Below, piece by piece: positions 37,137-41,375 of a DNA stretch of 41,375 nucleotides. The position numbers and the translations under genes were made by a program. Position 1 is the first letter of the stretch, and each line of letters begins with the position of its first letter. Origin of the DNA: Pediococcus parvulus (GTDB taxonomy: Bacteria > Bacillota > Bacilli > Lactobacillales > Lactobacillaceae); contig NZ_BJWE01000013.1 of assembly GCF_007990205.1 (NCBI RefSeq), forward strand, positions 1-41,375. The letters are read 5' to 3'. The notes below the pieces were generated by a model that saw nothing but the letters and a program-made list of their open reading frames with translations, searched no databases and had not been told where the DNA came from.

Positions 37137-38027
37137 TTATTTTTTAGTTTGTAATAGTTGGTTATTAATAATCCTTAGTTTGTTCTCAGTCAAGATTGTT
37201 AGATAATTTTGGAGAAAAGTTCTTTGAATTTGATCAACAGTGCCGTTTTCGACATACATTTTAACGCGTAAACCGATGTTGCCATTTACATCTTGGATCG
37301 GACTAGTTACAGTAGGATCAGTGGTGACTTCATTTAGTTTGTTGGCCAATTCAGAAGTTGTTTTTGTGACAAGATCTTTGGCAGAGGCTAAATCGGTCAA
37401 ACTTTCAAAGGCCAAAAAAATGGAAACCACTTGATCATTGCGAGAATGGTTGGCAATGGCCGTGATGGACCGGTTGGGGATGTAGTTTGTTGTCCCATCG
37501 TCAGAAAGGACTTGAGTGGACCGCAAACCTATTTCAGTTACTTTTCCATTGATATTTTGAATGGTAACTTGATCACCAACATCTAATTGGCCATCAAGAA
37601 GAATGAATAGGCCGTTCACAATGTCACTTACCAATCCTTGTGCACCAAGACCAACAGCGATACTGATGATTCCTGCTCCAGCAACTAGTGTACCTACCGG
37701 AACACCAATAATTGAAAGTAGGGCGTAGAGATAAAAGAATAAAACGACATAATGGAAAATGTTAACTACCAATGCCAGTAAGGTTACAGCTCGACTTGGA
37801 ATGGCGTCGTTTAAATGGTGATACTTATGCAAACCGTTGGTCAACAGCCGTTTACCAATAAAGTTGACCAGCCAAAAGAAAATAGAAATTAGGATAATTT
37901 CAAGAATGTGGTTGATTAACGATTCGGCAAGTTTTTGCCAATTAAACGCCGTAAAGTAGTTTTGAAAAGCCTTAATTAGGGAACTGGGCGAATTAGTAAC
38001 GCCAATTAGAAAGTGAATGATGCTCAT
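37137..38027 (-). CDS. Small-conductance mechanosensitive channel (MscS family)
   Basis: This 296-residue membrane protein matches the MscS family (YkuT-like). Three hydrophobic helices are seen at about 42-62, 84-107 and 109-130. The third is glycine/alanine-rich (GAGIISIAVGLGAQG), as in the MscS pore helix. It is followed by a beta domain (GQLDVGDQVTIQNINGKVTEIGLRS) and a mixed C-terminal cytoplasmic domain. It should open under membrane tension to release solutes in hypo-osmotic shock. The ribosome binding site AAGGAG directly abuts the ATG, an unusually short spacing. It is the first - strand gene in the window. Confidence 0.9.
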   Translation of the reverse strand: MSIIHFLIGVTNSPSSLIKAFQNYFTAFNWQKLAESLINHILEIILISIFFWLVNFIGKRLLTNGLHKYHHLNDAIPSRAVTLLALVVNIFHYVVLFFYLYALLSIIGVPVGTLVAGAGIISIAVGLGAQGLVSDIVNGLFILLDGQLDVGDQVTIQNINGKVTEIGLRSTQVLSDDGTTNYIPNRSITAIANHSRNDQVVSIFLAFESLTDLASAKDLVTKTTSELANKLNEVTTDPTVTSPIQDVNGNIGLRVKMYVENGTVDQIQRTFLQNYLTILTENKLRIINNQLLQTKK

Positions 38028-38041
38028 CTCCTTGTATATTG

Positions 38042-38070
38042 ATTTTAACAGACTAGGTTTTCTTTGTAAT
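38042..38070 (-). promoter_or_regulatory. Candidate mscS promoter
   Basis: On the - strand ATTACA (38070-38065) and TAAAAT (38047-38042) are 17 bp apart, 14 bp before the mscS start. Confidence 0.45.
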
Positions 38071-38104
38071 CAGTTTCATAAAAAATATTTTACTTCTTTT
38101 TTAA

Positions 38105-38133
38105 TTGCAGTGCTTAATCTCTAATGATATGCT
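38105..38133 (+). promoter_or_regulatory. Promoter of the DUF948-ytxH pair
   Basis: TTGCAG at 38105-38110 and TATGCT at 38128-38133 are 17 bp apart, with TGA directly before the -10. It lies 31 bp before the ATG at 38165. Confidence 0.5.
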
Positions 38134-38164
38134 TAAGACAATTAAATTAACAGGAGGATAAATT

Positions 38165-38578
38165 ATGACAGGTGGCGGAATCGCAGCAATCATTGCAGCA
38201 GTAGCTTTACTGATTTTAGTACTATTTATCGGGCTTGTATTGGTACGAGGATCAAAAACTTTGGTGGAAATCAATCGAAGTCTTGCCGTAGTAACTAAGG
38301 ATGTTGATTTACTTTCTAAAGAAGCTGAAGATATTATGGCAAACGCCAACGATTTATTGGAAGATGTAAATGGCAAAGTAGCCACTATTGATCCAGTATT
38401 TCAAGCGATGGCTGATTTAGGCCAGAGTACTTCAGACTTAAATGAAGCAACCCGTAATTTGACTACCAAACTTACAAGTCCAGGTAAAAAAGCAGGAACT
38501 GTTTCGACTGCGTTGAAGGCTGGTAAGGGTGCAGTTCATATGTATCGTGAACATAAAAATAAACAAACGAAAGACTAG
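38165..38578 (+). CDS. DUF948 family membrane protein
   Basis: This 137-residue protein has one N-terminal membrane helix (~3-27, IIAAVALLILVLFIGLVLV). A heptad-like amphipathic segment follows (LVEINRSLAVVTKDVDLLSKEAEDIM), typical of DUF948. A basic tail (MYREHKNKQTKD) ends it. The function is unknown; relatives are linked to general stress and envelope proteins. CAGGAGG precedes the ATG and the YtxH gene starts 12 bp after the stop, so the pair is one operon. Confidence 0.87.
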   Translation: MTGGGIAAIIAAVALLILVLFIGLVLVRGSKTLVEINRSLAVVTKDVDLLSKEAEDIMANANDLLEDVNGKVATIDPVFQAMADLGQSTSDLNEATRNLTTKLTSPGKKAGTVSTALKAGKGAVHMYREHKNKQTKD

Positions 38579-38590
38579 GAGGATTTTATA

Positions 38591-38989
38591 ATGGCAAAAG
38601 GTAAATTTTTATTAGGCGCGTTAATTGGTGGCGCGGCCGCTGTGTATGGCACATTAAAATTAACAGGCACAACCAAAGAAGAATTAATTCAAGCAGCACA
38701 AAATAAAGTCAATCGATTTAGAGAACAAAATGATTTAGAGGGTGCTGATTGGGAAGACGAGTTGAAAGACCGTGTTTTTGATTCAGCGGTTGAACTGAAA
38801 AATAAGGTTCTTGAAGGAAAAGACGAGTTTTTAGGTGCTGCTCAGGACAGTTTTCAAGCATCTACTGATGAATTAAAAGATGAATTAGATGAAGAAAATG
38901 ACGTCTTTGTTGATGGCACAGATAGTTACGATGAACCAACTGAAGTTTTTATGCCACATACACATGATGAAAAACCAAAAGTTGACTAA
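38591..38989 (+). CDS. ytxH: YtxH domain-containing protein
   Basis: This 132-residue protein begins with a short hydrophobic glycine-rich helix (FLLGALIGGAAAVYGTLKL, ~6-24) typical of YtxH/GvpP-like stress proteins. A charged helical middle and a strongly acidic C-terminal end follow. Function is unknown; such proteins are often induced by stress. It is 12 bp behind the DUF948 gene, a common pair. A bidirectional terminator follows. Confidence 0.85.
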   Translation: MAKGKFLLGALIGGAAAVYGTLKLTGTTKEELIQAAQNKVNRFREQNDLEGADWEDELKDRVFDSAVELKNKVLEGKDEFLGAAQDSFQASTDELKDELDEENDVFVDGTDSYDEPTEVFMPHTHDEKPKVD

Positions 38990-39001
38990 CTTCGGATAAT
39001 C

Positions 39002-39041
39002 AAAAAGGCCTCCTGCAAATTGCAGGAGACCTTATTTTTTT
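39002..39041. terminator. Bidirectional terminator between ytxH and pepQ
   Basis: An 8-bp CTCCTGCA/TGCAGGAG core (39010-39017 with 39021-39028) is extended by AAGG/CCTT (39005-39008 with 39030-39033). Seven T residues follow on the + strand, and five A residues precede it (T-run on the - strand). It can end both convergent transcripts. Confidence 0.88.
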
Positions 39042-39045
39042 ACAA

Positions 39046-40143
39046 TTAGCCAACATAAGTGAGTTCTTTTGAAGTATGGGTAAATGGTTCACAACCATTT
39101 TTTGTAATGTGTACACAATCCTCAATACGAACACCAGCAACGCCGGGAATATAAATACCGGGTTCAATTGAAAAACACATTCCTTCTTCAAGAGACATCT
39201 TATTGCCCTCCATGATTGAAGGAAATTCGTGTTCACCCATTCCCATTCCATGACCAAGGCGATGAATAAAGTAATCTCCATAGCCGGCTTTTGTGATGAT
39301 GTCACGGGCAATCTTATCTAAATCTTCTGCAATCATACCAGGTTTAGCCTGAGATTGAGCAGTTAACTGAGCATCTAAACAAACTTTATAAATATCCAAA
39401 GCCTTATCACTTGGTTGACCGACAGCAACTGTTCTTGAGGAGTCGCTGATGTAGCCTTGGTGAATGGTACCTAAATCAAATAGAACAAGTTCGTTATTTT
39501 TAATTTTATTCATGCCTGTTGCACCGTGAGGTTCGGCTGCATGAGCGCCAGCCTGGATGAGGGTATCAAAACTCATTTGCATGACGCCTTTTTTCTTAAG
39601 CACGTATTCTAATTCTGCGGCAATTTCAGCTTCGGTTCGTCCGGCTTGGACGGCTTCAAAGCCAATTTTGAAAGCCAGGTCTGCTTCGCGACCAGCGGCA
39701 TCAAGTTTTTCAATTTCATCGGCCGTCTTAATTAACCGTAATTTTTGAATAAAAGGAGTTAAGTCTTTTTCGAAATTAGCAAATAAAAACTGATTTTTAA
39801 TGGCGTTATAATGATCAATGGTTAAATTGTTTTTTTCAATTGCCCACTGAACAGGGTGGTTGACACGTTTCTTAATTTGAGTGGCAATCATCTCAAACGG
39901 CTGTTCATGGTCTAAATAGCCATAAACTGGAAACTCCCATCCTGTATCGTGAATTGCTTCAACTTCTAGTGCGGGAGCAAATAAAAAGGGATCTTTGTTT
40001 GCAAAAACAAATAATCCAAGAATTCGTTCGACTGGGTCACTGGCAAAACCAGTAAGGTATTCGATTGATTTGGGGTCACTAATATAAGCTACGTCAACTT
40101 CATTTTTGCTGACCCATTTACGGACTTTATCCAACTGTGTCAT
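39046..40143 (-). CDS. pepQ: Xaa-Pro dipeptidase (prolidase) PepQ
   Basis: This 365-residue M24 metallopeptidase cleaves Xaa-Pro dipeptides after peptide uptake. An N-terminal creatinase-like domain (to about 125) precedes the pita-bread catalytic domain. Metal ligands are D223, D234, H298, E327 and E341 (FDLGT, DSSRT, LGHGMG, SIEPGIY, GVRIED). I start at ATG 40143. The frame runs 33 bp upstream to another ATG (40176), but that overlaps the promoter -10. The gene is divergent from ccpA, an arrangement known from lactobacilli. Confidence 0.95.
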   Translation of the reverse strand: MTQLDKVRKWVSKNEVDVAYISDPKSIEYLTGFASDPVERILGLFVFANKDPFLFAPALEVEAIHDTGWEFPVYGYLDHEQPFEMIATQIKKRVNHPVQWAIEKNNLTIDHYNAIKNQFLFANFEKDLTPFIQKLRLIKTADEIEKLDAAGREADLAFKIGFEAVQAGRTEAEIAAELEYVLKKKGVMQMSFDTLIQAGAHAAEPHGATGMNKIKNNELVLFDLGTIHQGYISDSSRTVAVGQPSDKALDIYKVCLDAQLTAQSQAKPGMIAEDLDKIARDIITKAGYGDYFIHRLGHGMGMGEHEFPSIMEGNKMSLEEGMCFSIEPGIYIPGVAGVRIEDCVHITKNGCEPFTHTSKELTYVG

Positions 40144-40174
40144 GTAATCGTCTTCTTTCTTTTTAGTTGTGAAC

Positions 40175-40183
40175 ATTATATCA
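40175..40183 (-). promoter_or_regulatory. Extended -10 promoter of pepQ
   Basis: On the - strand TGA precedes a perfect TATAAT (40180-40175). Only a poor -35 (TTTCAA, 16 bp away) is present. The start point would be near 40168, leaving a 25-nt leader before ATG 40143. Confidence 0.6.
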
Positions 40184-40229
40184 TATCGGTTTAGTCTTGA
40201 AATATAACTAAAAAAGAGGTATATTTTTC

Positions 40230-40245
40230 ATGAAAGCGTTTTCCA
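40230..40245. promoter_or_regulatory. cre-like site 1 (CcpA operator) in the pepQ-ccpA region
   Basis: ATGAAAGCGTTTTCCA matches the catabolite response element WTGNNARCGNWWWCAW at all but one constrained position. It lies about 50 bp upstream of the pepQ -10 and 95 bp before the ccpA ATG. Confidence 0.75.
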
Positions 40246-40267
40246 CACTTGCACAGTTAAGCGTTTT

Positions 40268-40283
40268 TTGATACCGTTAACAA
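40268..40283. promoter_or_regulatory. cre-like site 2 before ccpA
   Basis: TTGATACCGTTAACAA matches the same consensus except for a C in the R position. It lies 58 bp before the ccpA ATG, so it could mediate autoregulation. A ccpA promoter is not clear; TTGCAC/TACCGT (40249-40277) and TGCAGT/TATAGT (40284-40312) are both possible. Confidence 0.55.
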
Positions 40284-40340
40284 TGCAGTGAAAATTTATG
40301 AAAACGTATAGTAACGCATAAAAGGAGACCTGAGTTAAAA

Positions 40341-41345
40341 ATGGAAAAACAAACTGTAACGATTTATGATGTTGCGCGTGAAGCAGGAGTTTCAATGGCG
40401 ACTGTATCGCGAGTAGTGAATGGCAACCAAAATGTAAAGCCTGCTACAAGACAGCGGGTTAATGATGTGATTGACAAATTGGATTATCGACCAAATGCCG
40501 TTGCTCGAGGACTAGCAAGCAAAAAATCAACCACAATTGGTGTTATCATCCCCGATGTAACGAATGCCTATTTTGCTTCTTTAGCACGTGGAATTGATGA
40601 TGTGGCTTCTATGTATAAATATAATATTATCATGGAAAACTCCGATGAAAATGATCAAAAGGAAATGGCAGTACTAAATACATTGCTTGCTAAACAAGTA
40701 GATGGCATTATTTTCATGGGTAATCGGGTTACTGACAAACTTAGGGAAGAATTTTCTCATTCAAGAACACCGATTGTTTTTGCAGGATCTGTTGATGATG
40801 AAGAAAGTGTACCTTCTGTAAGTATTGATTACATCGAATCAACTGCTGAAGCAATATCAAAATTGATTAAAGAAGGTAACAAAAAAGTCGCGTTTATCAG
40901 TGGTTCGTTAAGTGAACCAATTAATGGAAAATATCGTTTGGCAGGATACAAGCAAGCTTTGAAAGAAGCTGGCATTAAGTTTGATGAGAAATTAATTTTT
41001 GAAACTGACTATAGTTATGAATCAGGAATTAAATTAGCTAGCCAACTTAAGGACACAGATATTACAGCTGCTTTTGCTGGTGATGACCGTTTGGCAGCAG
41101 GGGTTTTAAATGGTTTAACTGACCAGGGGGTTAAAGTGCCAGATCAATTTGCGTTGATCACAAGTAACGATACTCAAGTTGCGCAGTTAGTTCGTCCACA
41201 ATTAACTTCTATTACTCAACCGCTTTATGATATTGGTGCAGTTTCAATGCGGTTATTGACAAAGTTGATGAACAAAGAAGAAATTGAAGAACCAACCATT
41301 ACGTTACCTTATGGCTTGGATAGTCGCGAAACGACAAAAAAATAA
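40341..41345 (+). CDS. ccpA: Catabolite control protein A
   Basis: This 334-residue LacI/GalR-family regulator has the N-terminal helix-turn-helix (TIYDVAREAGVSMATVSRVV, ~6-25) and a hinge region near residues 50-60. A periplasmic-binding-like core follows. CcpA binds cre sites when complexed with HPr phosphorylated at Ser46 and controls carbon use. AAAGGAG lies upstream of the ATG. It is divergent from pepQ, and cre-like sites lie in the intergenic region. This pairing and the length (~333) support ccpA over other LacI members. Confidence 0.93.
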   Translation: MEKQTVTIYDVAREAGVSMATVSRVVNGNQNVKPATRQRVNDVIDKLDYRPNAVARGLASKKSTTIGVIIPDVTNAYFASLARGIDDVASMYKYNIIMENSDENDQKEMAVLNTLLAKQVDGIIFMGNRVTDKLREEFSHSRTPIVFAGSVDDEESVPSVSIDYIESTAEAISKLIKEGNKKVAFISGSLSEPINGKYRLAGYKQALKEAGIKFDEKLIFETDYSYESGIKLASQLKDTDITAAFAGDDRLAAGVLNGLTDQGVKVPDQFALITSNDTQVAQLVRPQLTSITQPLYDIGAVSMRLLTKLMNKEEIEEPTITLPYGLDSRETTKK

Positions 41346-41375
41346 TTTTGAATTTTGAACATTTCTAAACAAAAT

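Noticed and set aside
40144-40176. 11-codon upstream extension of pepQ
   Set aside because: Its ATG overlaps the TATAAT -10 element; ATG 40143 has a normal leader and matches PepQ N-termini.

Overview
The window is about 41 kb of low-GC Firmicutes core chromosome and fits best with a member of the Lactobacillaceae. The reasons are the divergent pepQ/ccpA pair with catabolite-response-like sites between them, a complete dltXABCD operon, a stand-alone zwf, IreB, AAGGAGG-type ribosome binding sites with frequent TTG/GTG starts, and no sporulation genes. I do not name a species. No mobile element, prophage, CRISPR array, tRNA or rRNA was seen. All genes lie on the + strand except mscS and pepQ.

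Layout. 1-9.4 kb: ymfF-ymfH-ymfI (two M16 peptidase-like proteins and an SDR reductase), rodZ-pgsA, cinA, recA and rny, in the order familiar from Bacillus and lactobacilli. 9.5-18.5 kb: mutS-mutL, then ruvA-ruvB-queA-tgt-yajC (mismatch repair, Holliday junction migration, tRNA queuosine modification, Sec accessory subunit). 18.6-24 kb: zwf, dinB, nrnA and a CshB-like RNA helicase. 24-30.5 kb: alaS behind an alanine T-box, ireB-yqgF-yrzB, and mutS2. 30.5-37 kb: trxA, dltXABCD (D-alanylation of teichoic acids), and murI with a RdgB-type nucleotide pyrophosphatase. 37-41.4 kb: mscS (-), a DUF948 protein and a YtxH protein, pepQ (-) and ccpA.

Regulation can be read from the sequence. LexA/DinR-type boxes sit before recA, ruvA and dinB, each placed differently relative to its promoter, so three DNA-damage loci here probably share an SOS switch. 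Two cre-like sites lie between pepQ and ccpA. Strong rho-independent terminators delimit most transcription units.

I found no clearly new multi-gene system. The best second looks are: a CinA whose NMN-deamidase domain has lost its signature residues; an alaS T-box whose terminator appears to extend the antiterminator helix instead of competing with it; an 83-nt two-tier hairpin between zwf and dinB; two 13/15-matched direct repeats spaced 22 bp before ireB; and a 13-bp exact repeat with G6 tracts around dltX. All of these come from reading by eye, and no folding or database search was run.
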